A stretch of DNA of 15,803 bases from positions 1 through 15,803 of the forward strand of contig JAYFOA010000014.1 in NCBI GenBank assembly GCA_034933145.1. The letters run 5' to 3'. This DNA comes from UBA4644 sp034933145 (GTDB lineage: Bacteria > Bacillota > Clostridia > Oscillospirales > Butyricicoccaceae). The notes under the pieces were generated by a model. That model saw nothing but the letters and a program-made list of their open reading frames with translations, had not been told where the DNA came from and ran no database searches. The position numbers and the translations under genes are program-made. The stretch's first letter is position 1; the number at the start of each line of letters is the position of its first letter. Below are positions 6,102-13,143 of the stretch, piece by piece.

Positions 6102-7766
6102 ATGCACGTGGACTTTACCGCACTCAAAGAGCGCATCGAACGCAATCTTCTTGCCTATGTCGCCGCACGCAGCGACTCCAACTCCCCGCTTGAGCATAAC
6201 ATCGACGCCTTTTTCAAAAACTGGGCCGGGCAGGTTCCCTATTTCCAGCAGCATCCCGAGCACTGGGGCCTGTTTCCCATCCCCAATGACCATCTGGACC
6301 GCAACGTAGCCTGGTGCCTGCTGAAGGGTGAGGGAAGCGACGCCCTGGTCTTTATCCACCATCACGACTGTGTGGAAACGCCGGATTACGGCGCGCTGGA
6401 GCCTCTGTGTCTCGATCCCGCCGCTTTGGAAGATGCCTTTCGGGCGGGCCGGATGAAGATCCCCCAGGATGCCCAGGACGACCTAGCATCCGGTGCGTGG
6501 ATGTTCGGCCGCGGCGTATGCGACATGAAGGGCGGCGCCAGCGTCCAGCTCTCCCTTCTTGAGCAGTACAGCCAGGATGCGGGTTTTCACGGCAATATCG
6601 TCCTGATCTCCGTCCCGGATGAAGAAAACCTTTCGGCCGGTATGCGCGGCGCCTGCTATCTGCTCAAGGAGCTGAAGGATACCTACGGCCTTACTTACAA
6701 AATGATGCTCAACTGCGAACCGCATGAACGTGAGGAAGATTCCAAAGTGGGCAGTCTGTATGACGGATCGATCGGAAAGATCATGCCCATCGTTTATGTA
6801 CGCGGCAAGCTGGCCCATGCGGGTCAGGTGTTCGGCGGGCTGAACCCCATCAACCTGCTGGCCGAGATCGTCCGCCGCACCGAACTCAATCCCTTCTTTA
6901 TCGAGCGGGTCGGTAACACCGTGTGCCCGCCCTGCACCTGGCTCTACGGAAAAGACCAGAAGCTGGTCTATGACGTCTCCCTGCCGCTGGCCGCCGTCGG
7001 CTGCCTGAGTGTGCTGCCCCTGCAGATGTCGCCCATGGAGATCATGAACAAGCTCCACTCTCTCTGCGAAGAGGCATTTGAAGACGTCATCAAGGATATG
7101 AACGCCAGCTATACGGTCTTTCTTGATAAATGGGGCCTGCCTCAGGAGCGCCTGCCCTGGCAGCCCAAGGTGCGGTATTTCAGCGAAGTATACGCGGAGG
7201 CCGAACGTGACGGCGGCGCCGCCTTCCTTGAAGACTATAAAGCGGCCTATGAAAAGGCAAAGCAGGGATTCCGGAGCAAGACCCTCTCGACGGTGCAGGC
7301 CGCAAATCTGCTCATCGAGACCACGCTGAAGCATGTAAAGGATCTCTCCCCCACCGTCGTACTGGCCATCGCACCGCCGTATTATCCCAGCGTCAACAAC
7401 CATATGCTGGACGCTGAGAACGCGGCATTTTCCAACCAGGCACTGGCCGATCTCGTAGCCTTCGGCAAATCTCTGGGCGAAACGTATCAGGTGCTCAACT
7501 ATTTCGTCGGCATCTCCGACCTGAGCTACGCCATGTTTAAAGCTGAGCCGGAAAATATTTCCTATATTGAGAATAATATGCTGCTTTGGGGCGATATCTA
7601 CCGTATCCCGCTGGATATCATCCGCGAGCTGTCCATGCCGGTCTGCAACGTCGGCCCCTGGGGCAAGGACCTGCATCGGTATACCGAGCGGGTGAACAAG
7701 CACGACCTGTTCGAAATCACGCCCCGTATGGTGGACTTCATGGTGCGCCGGGTCCTTGGCGACTGA
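6102..7766 (+). CDS. RocB-like M20-family metallopeptidase
   Basis: A 554-aa cytoplasmic protein of the M20 zinc-peptidase/deacylase clan, closest in length and layout to the RocB (COG4187) branch named after the Bacillus arginine-utilisation locus. Metal-site residues are readable: His87 and Asp89 in FIHHHDCVE, the bridging Asp141 in FGRGVCDMKGG (136-145), and Glu174/Glu175 in SVPDEENLSAGMRGA (170-184). His239 in GKLAHAGQVFGG probably belongs to the dimerisation lid. M20 enzymes hydrolyse amide bonds of small peptides or acyl-amino acids; the exact substrate of RocB proteins is not established. ATG follows GGGAGG with 6-nt spacing. It is a single-gene unit between its own promoter and terminator, with no arginine catabolic genes beside it. 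Confidence 0.87.
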   Translation: MHVDFTALKERIERNLLAYVAARSDSNSPLEHNIDAFFKNWAGQVPYFQQHPEHWGLFPIPNDHLDRNVAWCLLKGEGSDALVFIHHHDCVETPDYGALEPLCLDPAALEDAFRAGRMKIPQDAQDDLASGAWMFGRGVCDMKGGASVQLSLLEQYSQDAGFHGNIVLISVPDEENLSAGMRGACYLLKELKDTYGLTYKMMLNCEPHEREEDSKVGSLYDGSIGKIMPIVYVRGKLAHAGQVFGGLNPINLLAEIVRRTELNPFFIERVGNTVCPPCTWLYGKDQKLVYDVSLPLAAVGCLSVLPLQMSPMEIMNKLHSLCEEAFEDVIKDMNASYTVFLDKWGLPQERLPWQPKVRYFSEVYAEAERDGGAAFLEDYKAAYEKAKQGFRSKTLSTVQAANLLIETTLKHVKDLSPTVVLAIAPPYYPSVNNHMLDAENAAFSNQALADLVAFGKSLGETYQVLNYFVGISDLSYAMFKAEPENISYIENNMLLWGDIYRIPLDIIRELSMPVCNVGPWGKDLHRYTERVNKHDLFEITPRMVDFMVRRVLGD

Positions 7767-7813
7767 GCCGCCGTTTCACTTCCCGGCGGACATTCTGCGA
7801 TTCTATCAGTTTT

Positions 7814-7841
7814 CTCCCGGGCGCCGGCCGGCGCCCGGGAG
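7814..7841 (+). terminator. Intrinsic terminator of the RocB-like gene
   Basis: A perfect 28-bp GC-rich palindrome (arm CTCCCGGGCGCCGG) 48 nt after the stop codon, followed directly by TTTTCTTGT on the plus strand. The minus side (AGAAAAC) gives no U-tract, so it is directional. Confidence 0.88.
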
Positions 7842-7849
7842 TTTTCTTG

Positions 7850-8039
7850 TAGCCGGCCCGTGCACAGCGCCAGCCATATGAAGCCTGCTTCCTGCACGCA
7901 CTTACATATGCACCCTGACTGCCTCCGGCCCGCCAGGCGCCTCTCATATAAACGCTTATCGCAATTATCTTACCATATATTTCCGTATTTGTCATGTACG
8001 GCGCGCCGCACGCCTCTCCGCTTCCCCTGCCGGAGCAAA
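7850..8039. other. Intergenic stretch without a supported feature
   Basis: About 190 nt between the plus-strand terminator and the stop of the convergent DUF6179-like gene. It contains the palindrome CGGCGCGCCG within the GC-rich part and an A/T-rich block (about 7938-7990). No convincing terminator for the minus-strand pair was seen; the only candidate is a 5-bp stem (CTCCG/CGGAG) without a U-tract. A minus-strand frame here lacks a ribosome site and runs antisense into the peptidase gene. Confidence 0.4.
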
Positions 8040-8954
8040 TCAGGCGAAGGAGACGAAGATCCCTTCCAGATTCCCTGCCGGCAGGGCGGCGGCAATCCGG
8101 GGATACAGATCCTCCGCCGCGCGCGTCAGATAGTCCCGCGCATCCTCTCCCTCCATCCGCAAAGCGCGGCAGAGCCGATGTCCCGCCTCCCGCAGCCGAG
8201 TGCGCGCGGCACTTTCCGGCAGCGGGCCCAAAAGCGCTGCTATCGCCGCCCTGTCCTCCTCCGTGATCTCAAGGATGCTCGGCTGCTTTCCTGCCAGTAT
8301 CCGCCCGACAGCGTTTGCGATCACCGGTTCGCATAGATTGATCAGAAGCACCCGATAGTCCGGCAGAGCGCTCTCCAGCAGGCAGATCACCAGGCGGGTA
8401 TCGAACCGGCGAAGAAATTCATTTTCAAGCCTGAGCCGGCGCAGGTAGTCGTTGAGAGAGCAAATGCCCAAAAGCTCTTCCGGCACCGGGTGACACAGCT
8501 GATAATCGATGCTGCAGGGAATGCGGTGTGCAAAAAAGTAAATATCGTACCGCTGAAAGGATATTCCAATTTCCCGCAGCGTATCGCGATAAGCGATATG
8601 CCCGACCCTGGGTGCGGTCAGGCAGACATCCCGCCAGAGGCGCCTGCCCTCCTCGGTCTCTGCCTGCAGGAGCTGCTGCCCTTGTTTCAGCAGGCCGCCG
8701 AGTCCTTCGGTCAAAAGCAGGCGCGGAGAACCGCCGGTTTTTTTCAGATACAGATCCAGCGTGAAGCGGAGGGATGTCAGCAGCTCCTGCGCCGTTTCCA
8801 CCGGCACCGAGGAGCTGTCCCCCATGGTATAGCGTGCGGTCTGTTCCGCCAACAGCGCCCAAAGCCGGACTTCCGCCGCTTCCCACTCTTCTCCTAAAAG
8901 GGCAGCGGCGGAAAGCGCTTCGCCGGACGGCAAGATCAGGTCATTCTTCCCCAT
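8040..8954 (-). CDS. DUF6179-like protein, function unknown
   Basis: A 304-aa, largely helical cytoplasmic protein resembling the clostridial DUF6179 family, recognised from memory and from its partner gene. Its best-conserved-looking core is RYDIYFFAHRIPCSIDYQLC followed by PVPEELLGICSLNDYLRRL and ENEFLRRF (about 135-184). It has no signal peptide, membrane span or catalytic motif I can name. ATG at 8954 overlaps the upstream gene's 3' end by 14 nt; AGGA lies about 11 nt before it, so translation is probably coupled. A start 25 codons further upstream is possible, but it would sit deep in the upstream gene and lacks a better ribosome site. It is the second gene of a two-gene operon. Confidence 0.68.
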   Translation of the reverse strand: MGKNDLILPSGEALSAAALLGEEWEAAEVRLWALLAEQTARYTMGDSSSVPVETAQELLTSLRFTLDLYLKKTGGSPRLLLTEGLGGLLKQGQQLLQAETEEGRRLWRDVCLTAPRVGHIAYRDTLREIGISFQRYDIYFFAHRIPCSIDYQLCHPVPEELLGICSLNDYLRRLRLENEFLRRFDTRLVICLLESALPDYRVLLINLCEPVIANAVGRILAGKQPSILEITEEDRAAIAALLGPLPESAARTRLREAGHRLCRALRMEGEDARDYLTRAAEDLYPRIAAALPAGNLEGIFVSFA

Positions 8955-9414
8955 ACGGCGCGTCGTCCTCCGCTTCGCTCCGTTCGCCGCCGCGGGCCTC
9001 GCGGCAAAGATCCTCCAGCGAAGTCCCAAACAGATATTCCAGCGATCCCTGCGCCCGGCCGTCGAAGACCTGCTTCATATAATCGATCAGCTCGTCGTCG
9101 GGCAGACGCTCCAGCGATTCATTTTTAAAATAGTAAAAAGCGTCCTGAAGCGCCAGCAAGGTTTCCATATACTCTCCCTGCGAGATATAGGGCGAGTCGC
9201 AGAAGGCCCGAATCAGCTTTTCCAGAATGCCCTCGCCAAATTCGAAGCGTCCGGTGTCCTGCAGCGCGGCAAACCGTCGCTCTGCCAATTCCCGGATCTG
9301 TCCCCCGCTCAGCGTCAGGCCATACTGCGCCGTCAGCTCGTTGCAGACGCGCAGCCGCTCTTCCTCCGTGAGAATCTGCCGCCGGATGGAAGCAAGCATA
9401 AACTCCTGTTCCAC
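8941..9414 (-). CDS. DUF6323-like protein, function unknown
   Basis: A 157-aa helical cytoplasmic protein resembling the clostridial DUF6323 family, whose members I recall next to DUF6179. Distinctive segments are LTEEERLRVCNELTAQYGL (15-33), IRELAERRFAAL (40-51), IRAFCDSPYISQGEY (68-82) and FYYFKNESLERLPDDELIDYM (93-113), ending in GSLEYLFGTSLEDL. GTG at 9412-9414 is chosen over an ATG 204 nt upstream because GAAAGGGGG ends 7-8 nt before it, and because the longer version would read through the upstream promoter and RNA-like hairpins. It is the first gene of the pair and overlaps the DUF6179-like start by 14 nt, suggesting fixed stoichiometry or a complex (inference). Confidence 0.72.
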   Translation of the reverse strand: MEQEFMLASIRRQILTEEERLRVCNELTAQYGLTLSGGQIRELAERRFAALQDTGRFEFGEGILEKLIRAFCDSPYISQGEYMETLLALQDAFYYFKNESLERLPDDELIDYMKQVFDGRAQGSLEYLFGTSLEDLCREARGGERSEAEDDAPYGEE

Positions 9415-9434
9415 AAGATCGCCCCCTTTCCTGC

Positions 9435-9463
9435 AGTATACCCGCCCTTGAATGGAGATACAA
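9435..9463 (-). promoter_or_regulatory. Promoter of the DUF6323-DUF6179 pair
   Basis: On the minus strand, TTGTAT (9458-9463) and TATACT (9435-9440) are exactly 17 bp apart. The predicted start of transcription lies only about 14 nt before the GTG, so the leader would consist almost solely of the ribosome site. Confidence 0.55.
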
Positions 9464-9466
9464 GTC

Positions 9467-9495
9467 TTGAATTTTCTTCCGATTTGTGGTAATAT
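9467..9495 (+). promoter_or_regulatory. Promoter reading into the structured intergenic element
   Basis: TTGAAT (9467-9472) and TAATAT (9490-9495) have exactly 17-bp spacing. TGG directly precedes the -10 box, giving an extended -10. Transcription would begin near 9502, at the first arm of the closing inverted repeat. No plus-strand protein gene follows. Its -35 box nearly abuts the -35 box of the divergent DUF6323 promoter. Confidence 0.55.
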
Positions 9496-9501
9496 AAAAA
9501 T

Positions 9502-9695
9502 ACAAAAAGTCCGCAAACAGGTGGTTTTACCCTTTGCGGGCTGCTCTATTTTTGCTGGGACCGTACCGGGCGTTTCAAAAACCAAAAAAGCTATTTCCCA
9601 GTTTAGAAATACGGTCATTACTCCCGTGACTAACCTGCGGTTTGAGGAAGTAAAAGGGCTAACTGATCTTGTTATCAGTTAGCCCTAAATTTTTG
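9502..9695 (+). ncRNA. Candidate structured small RNA of about 195 nt, no known family
   Basis: This interval between two minus-strand genes has its own promoter-like sequence and a terminator. It shows four pairings. AATACAAAAA (9499-9508) pairs with TTTTTGTATT (9690-9699). AGTCCGCAAA (9508-9517) pairs with TTTGCGGGCT (9533-9542), allowing one G-U. GACCGTA (9559-9565) pairs with TACGGTC (9610-9616), with an alternative CTGGGA/TCCCAG pairing. AGGGCTAACTGAT (9655-9667) pairs with its complement (9674-9686). A plus-strand frame crosses the region, but it starts upstream of the promoter, has no ribosome site and stops inside the terminator stem, so coding is unlikely. I do not recognise 6S, tmRNA, SRP or RNase P signatures. 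A small inverted-repeat mobile element is the main alternative. Confidence 0.45.
9655..9694. terminator. Bidirectional terminator: 13-bp stem with 6-nt loop
   Basis: AGGGCTAACTGAT (9655-9667), loop CTTGTT, and its perfect complement (9674-9686). The plus strand continues AAATTTTTG. The minus strand continues TTTTACTT. It can therefore end the candidate small RNA and also the ACT-like gene transcribed from the right. Confidence 0.8.
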
Positions 9696-9762
9696 TATTC
9701 AGTTTGTGCCGCAAACCCCGATGCTTACGGCAGTGTTCATATTGCGGCGCAGATATCCCGTA

Positions 9763-10020
9763 TCAGGAATTCAGGTCGATCAGCTTTGCGGTGATCCCCT
9801 CGAGGGTGTTCAGGTCTTTTACCAGCTGCTCGACTTCCTCTTTCTCTCCACAGGGCTGCAGGATGATCAGCCCGTCGTTGGCACATACCTCTTCGCTCGC
9901 CTCATGCAGACCCAAGCGTGCTCTGATCTTGCAGCCGTTTCGCGTGAGGACCTCCTGGAATTTCAAAGCATTGCCGACTCTGTTGTCCATCCGAACGCCG
10001 ATTACATAATAGCAGGACAT
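9763..10020 (-). CDS. Small ACT-like protein resembling the TM1266 family
   Basis: An 85-aa protein with a beta-alpha-beta-beta-alpha-beta pattern (ferredoxin-like or ACT fold): YVIGVRMDN, GNALKFQEVLTRNGCKIRARLGLHEA, GLIILQPCG, then EEVEQLVKDLNTLEGITAKLIDL. This layout fits the TM1266-type proteins annotated as putative regulators of iron-only hydrogenase systems, whose real role is not established. The Cys30-x-IRARLG segment takes the place of the family's Arg-x-Gly strand. ATG follows a perfect AAGGAGG with 8-nt spacing. It has its own strong promoter, and a terminator about 75 nt after the stop. No hydrogenase maturation gene is in the window. Confidence 0.72.
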   Translation of the reverse strand: MSCYYVIGVRMDNRVGNALKFQEVLTRNGCKIRARLGLHEASEEVCANDGLIILQPCGEKEEVEQLVKDLNTLEGITAKLIDLNS

Positions 10021-10092
10021 TATTTTTACCTCCTTATAAATGGGGTTTGGGAATTAAGCCAGGTGCTATCAGCCCGCCTGCATAATATATTT

Positions 10093-10121
10093 ATTATACC
10101 ATAGAGCTGCAGCACTTTCAA
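10093..10121 (-). promoter_or_regulatory. Strong promoter of the ACT-like gene
   Basis: On the minus strand, TTGAAA (10116-10121) and TATAAT (10093-10098) have 17-bp spacing, with TGG before the -10 box (extended -10). It is the closest to consensus in the window. The leader of about 65 nt can form a small stem, CAGG (minus strand, 10077-10080) with CCTG (10060-10063), around GCTGATAGC. Confidence 0.78.
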
Positions 10122-10137
10122 TTCGTTTTGAAACGCC

Positions 10138-11661
10138 CTAATAAATCTGCACGCCAATACCCGTCAATTTCAGAGCGTCCTGGCCCATGTACACCTGCAC
10201 GGTATATTTCCCCATGGCAAACAGAAATACTCCTTCCGCCGTATCATAATCCAGATATTCCTTATAATCATCATATCCGGATAACACAGCTCGGTACGGC
10301 TCCACCAAATCAGCAAAATCTTCTTCTTCCGCATATTGGGTGTTATATATTATGAAGAGCATTTCTTTCTCTGACGGAAGAGTTACAAATCCGTCATCCA
10401 CTGAGAAATTCACCATGGGAATCAGGTCGTCCGGATACCAGGCCGGGGAGCCCTGATGACTGAACATGGCATTCATTTCCGCAGACATATCAATCAGCTT
10501 TTGCATATCTTCCGGGTTATTGGGATCAAGGTCTTGCAGCCCCGAGTAATCCGGAATTTCACCCTCCATCCCGGTCTTCTCACGGCACAGATAGTTAAGC
10601 ATCGTTTGGGTTTTGGTTGCCTCGTTCTGTAAACTCTCCAATTCCACCTGGGCGCGGGTACTGCCGCAGAAGTACATTGCTTTCCCCGCGGGTTCCAGCA
10701 TTACCTGTTCTCCATCCAGAAGCAGGATATACGTTCCGCCCGCGGTGTGCAGGACGCTCATGGAGGCATAAGAGTCGTCCATCCGTCCTCCTGCCTGCCG
10801 ATATTCCGCAGCATCATACGGTGTGAAGGAAAATGTCACAGCTTCACTGACAGCGTCCAAAGCGTCTCCGGTTCCCTGGACGGTAAGCTGTCCCGAATAG
10901 GTTCCCGATTTCGGTGAGGCCAGAAGGACGGCCGTATATTCCCCGCCGTCAGTTTCACCCGAAAATTCGCAGGACCACATACTGTTTACATAGAGGAGGC
11001 TATCCGGATCGGAAGGTCTGCCCACGGGTGGCTCCGCGGGATCCGAGGTTTGTTCTCCGCGAAAAATAAACTCTGCATGATCGTGCAGTTTTATGGACAG
11101 CGACGCCTCGCTTCCGTTCAGCGTCAACAGGAGGGGCAGCCCCTCCTGCCGCAGGGTCGCATCCTTATGCATCACCACATTAAATGGCGCATCCTGTACC
11201 ATGGCCGGAATTTGATTGTCATAGGTCAACCATCCGGTCAGATTAACGCTGGTTTCCTTGCCGGCATCGGCATGGATCAGTCCGGTTCGATAAATATATT
11301 CCTGCGTAGACCCGCCTGCATCCGCCTGAGAAATGTGCACGCTGCGGTGTATGATGCCGTAGCCCTCAAACACATCAGGCTCCGTTTCAGAAAGGATCAA
11401 ATCCAGATTCGCCGTTCCCGAAGTCTCCGAAACGCCGCCGCTAAGCGAGTTCAGATAGTCCTCCTGCGGATCGTCAATTGTATCATGAAAAACAATTTTT
11501 TTTGCAGTAGACGGGCTGACTTCTGCAAGCGGCGTATTCGTGTCGTTTTGTGAATGATTATTCGGAAGGGGGCTGTCTGCCGGTTCGTTCCTGCTGCAGG
11601 CTGAGGATACTATTGACAGGCATAGAGCTATCGCTAATACAAAACTTACTTTTCTTTTCAT
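10138..11661 (-). CDS. Predicted lipoprotein of unknown function
   Basis: A 507-aa exported protein. The N-terminus MKRKVSFVLAIALCLSIV is a lipoprotein signal with a lipobox-like SSAC, so Cys22 is the probable lipidated residue. A low-complexity polar linker (Asn/Ser/Pro/Thr-rich, about 23-55) follows, as is common for surface-tethered proteins. The rest is mostly beta-type sequence with many Asp/Glu/Gly/Thr turns (about 75-310), a more helical stretch around 335-400, and a C-terminal segment ending in YTVQVYMGQDALKLTGIGVQIY. I see no enzymatic motif and cannot name a family. ATG at 11661 follows GAGGG with 8-nt spacing. No distinct terminator was seen after its TAA, so transcription may continue into the ACT-like gene. 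It lies downstream of the SLH gene but is separated from it by a terminator. Confidence 0.82.
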   Translation of the reverse strand: MKRKVSFVLAIALCLSIVSSACSRNEPADSPLPNNHSQNDTNTPLAEVSPSTAKKIVFHDTIDDPQEDYLNSLSGGVSETSGTANLDLILSETEPDVFEGYGIIHRSVHISQADAGGSTQEYIYRTGLIHADAGKETSVNLTGWLTYDNQIPAMVQDAPFNVVMHKDATLRQEGLPLLLTLNGSEASLSIKLHDHAEFIFRGEQTSDPAEPPVGRPSDPDSLLYVNSMWSCEFSGETDGGEYTAVLLASPKSGTYSGQLTVQGTGDALDAVSEAVTFSFTPYDAAEYRQAGGRMDDSYASMSVLHTAGGTYILLLDGEQVMLEPAGKAMYFCGSTRAQVELESLQNEATKTQTMLNYLCREKTGMEGEIPDYSGLQDLDPNNPEDMQKLIDMSAEMNAMFSHQGSPAWYPDDLIPMVNFSVDDGFVTLPSEKEMLFIIYNTQYAEEEDFADLVEPYRAVLSGYDDYKEYLDYDTAEGVFLFAMGKYTVQVYMGQDALKLTGIGVQIY

Positions 11662-11754
11662 GAAATACCCTCTATTCTTGATACCCTTCCTGCAACAATG
11701 CGCCCTATGTATGAGATCGGCCGCAGTCGTATTCAGAGAGTTAAATCAAAATAT

Positions 11755-11796
11755 GCTGCAAAGAAGGAACGCCGGATAGCGCTCCTTCTTTGCAGC
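11755..11796 (-). terminator. Terminator of the first SLH gene
   Basis: A perfect 14-bp stem, GCTGCAAAGAAGGA (11755-11768) with its complement (11783-11796), around a 14-nt loop. On the minus strand it is followed by ATATTTTGATTT. It lies just after the stop of the SLH gene. Confidence 0.8.
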
Positions 11797-11809
11797 GAAT
11801 AACAATGGG

Positions 11810-12913
11810 TTATGATATGCTGGACATTTTTCCATAGGTCCGCACGCTGAGCGCAATGGCCTGTTCCCTCGTTGCCATACCGTAACCGGACGCCTGCTGT
11901 GCCGTCGTGGTAGCTTTTGGCATAAAATTTCCGTTGCTGTCGCCCGCAATGATGCCTATCTTAAACATGTATTTTGTTGCCTCTGCCGCCCAACTCGATA
12001 TGTATTTCTGATCCGGGAAATCCTTTACTCCGGCAATGTTGAAATCCGCATCCGGTTTTATGGCTTTTATTGCACGGAACAGCATTGCGGCACACTGCTC
12101 CCGATTGATGAGTACATTCGGTGAGAAGGTGGTAGCAGATGTTCCCGTAGTAATTCCAAGCTTGAATGCCTTTAATATCTGTGTATTTTCCGTATCTGTA
12201 AACGGATTGGGTGAAGCAGGCTGGCTTTCCACGCCCATGACCTTTTCATAAAGCAATACGGCAAGCTCACAGAATTCTTCGCGGGTAATCGGCTTGGTCA
12301 TATCGGCGCCGATCAGAATATCCGGAATCAGCCCCAGATCATATGCATTCTGCAGTTCGGGCTTTGCCCAGTCCGAACTGTTCTTATAAAAATTGCCGGA
12401 GCCGATGGAAAGTTCATTGGAGAAGTTGGAATACACAAAAAGATACCCTGCGGACTCGTCATAATAACGATAAGAGATCTGAACCTTCAGCGTATATGTA
12501 TGATCTTTAATGATAATCTGGTTGGCGTTTCCCTCATCCTCGGGATAAATATAGGAGACCCGGTAGGTGTTTGCCTGCCCGGAAACAGCAAATCCATAGG
12601 ATGGATCGAAAAAAATCTCCGTTACCCCGCCGCCGAGGTAATCCCACGAGCCGTCATCGATTTTCCAGTAATAATCTATCCATGTGTCTCCGTCTGCTGA
12701 GCTTTCTTCATACAAGTTCATGAAGCTTTGGGGAAATTTAACTTCCAGCTGGAAGTACGGAACCCCATCTTCATCATTCAGAACCTCAACTTTATTAAGC
12801 GTTGCCGCTTCAACGGAACTCGGGATCCCTTCGGACACGGCACGGGCATATGGCATCATGCCCATCATAAGCATCAGGGCCATACTAACAGCCAGCACTT
12901 TTTTCTTCATCAT
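11810..12913 (-). CDS. Exported S-layer-homology (SLH) protein
   Basis: A 367-aa secreted protein predicted to be held to the cell wall through SLH modules, which bind secondary cell-wall polymers. The signal peptide is MMKKKVLAVSMALMLMMGMM with likely cleavage after ARA (25/26). Residues about 34-172 are a beta-rich domain (VEVLNDEDGVPYFQLEVKF and later YTLKVQISYRYYDES), possibly Ig-like. Three SLH modules follow at about 180-235 (ITREEFCELAVLLYEK), 236-297 (FTDTENTQILKAFKLGITTG, INREQCAAMLFRAI) and 298-363 (DFPDQKYISSWAAEATKYMFKIGIIAG, ATREQAIAL). AGGAGG lies close before the ATG-ATG pair; the second ATG (12910) has better spacing and may be the true start. The last 180 or so residues are closely similar to the partial gene at the right edge. 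It is divergent from the AraC-type regulator. Confidence 0.9.
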   Translation of the reverse strand: MMKKKVLAVSMALMLMMGMMPYARAVSEGIPSSVEAATLNKVEVLNDEDGVPYFQLEVKFPQSFMNLYEESSADGDTWIDYYWKIDDGSWDYLGGGVTEIFFDPSYGFAVSGQANTYRVSYIYPEDEGNANQIIIKDHTYTLKVQISYRYYDESAGYLFVYSNFSNELSIGSGNFYKNSSDWAKPELQNAYDLGLIPDILIGADMTKPITREEFCELAVLLYEKVMGVESQPASPNPFTDTENTQILKAFKLGITTGTSATTFSPNVLINREQCAAMLFRAIKAIKPDADFNIAGVKDFPDQKYISSWAAEATKYMFKIGIIAGDSNGNFMPKATTTAQQASGYGMATREQAIALSVRTYGKMSSIS

Positions 12914-12989
12914 TACTCCTCCTAAAAGAATTGGATTATTTATTTAAATTGGTTTTTTTGCCCACGGAAGAGAATTGCTGAATCATTGC

Positions 12990-12995
12990 ATTATA
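12990..12995 (-). promoter_or_regulatory. Possible -10 box of the first SLH gene
   Basis: A consensus TATAAT on the minus strand, about 77 nt upstream of the SLH start. No good -35 hexamer stands at 16-18 bp, so the promoter may need an activator. The 230-bp divergent region is strongly A/T-rich and also carries the araC-type promoter. Confidence 0.4.
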
Positions 12996-13068
12996 GGTTT
13001 TCGAAATACTGCTTACGAAAGACATGCGCATATCATTTTTTTTGCTTATATGTTATTTTGAATAAAGA

Positions 13069-13097
13069 ATGACCGATATAAAGATTTGTAGTATAAT
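13069..13097 (+). promoter_or_regulatory. Promoter of the AraC-family gene
   Basis: ATGACC (13069-13074) and TATAAT (13092-13097) have 17-bp spacing, ending 46 nt before the GTG start. The -35 match is four of six. Confidence 0.6.
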
Positions 13098-13143
13098 AAT
13101 AAATTAATGGAATGCATCCGTCTTAAGCTGGGAGGAAGGCCAC

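Noticed and set aside
6483..7703. Minus-strand 406-codon frame
   Set aside because: Antisense to the RocB-like gene, which has complete metal-site motifs; long opposite frames are expected in GC-rich codon-biased genes.
7738..7995. Minus-strand 85-codon frame partly in the intergenic region
   Set aside because: No ribosome site, and its C-terminal half is antisense to the terminator and end of the peptidase gene.
9415..9618. N-terminal extension of the DUF6323-like gene to an upstream ATG
   Set aside because: It would translate through the gene's own promoter and the RNA hairpins; the GTG at 9414 has a strong ribosome site and matches the start of the conserved sequence.
9452..9682. Plus-strand 76-codon frame through the structured intergenic element
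   Set aside because: It begins inside the divergent promoter region, has no ribosome site, starts upstream of the predicted transcription start and ends inside a terminator stem.
9483..9708. TTTGTG direct repeats (9483-9488 and 9703-9708) flanking the structured element, as a transposon target duplication
   Set aside because: Only 6 bp, and the inner inverted repeats are not at equal distance from the two copies, so chance is as likely.
10021..10086. Leader of the ACT-like gene as a riboswitch
   Set aside because: Only about 65 nt with one small imperfect stem; it does not match preQ1, fluoride or other short riboswitch consensus sequences I know.
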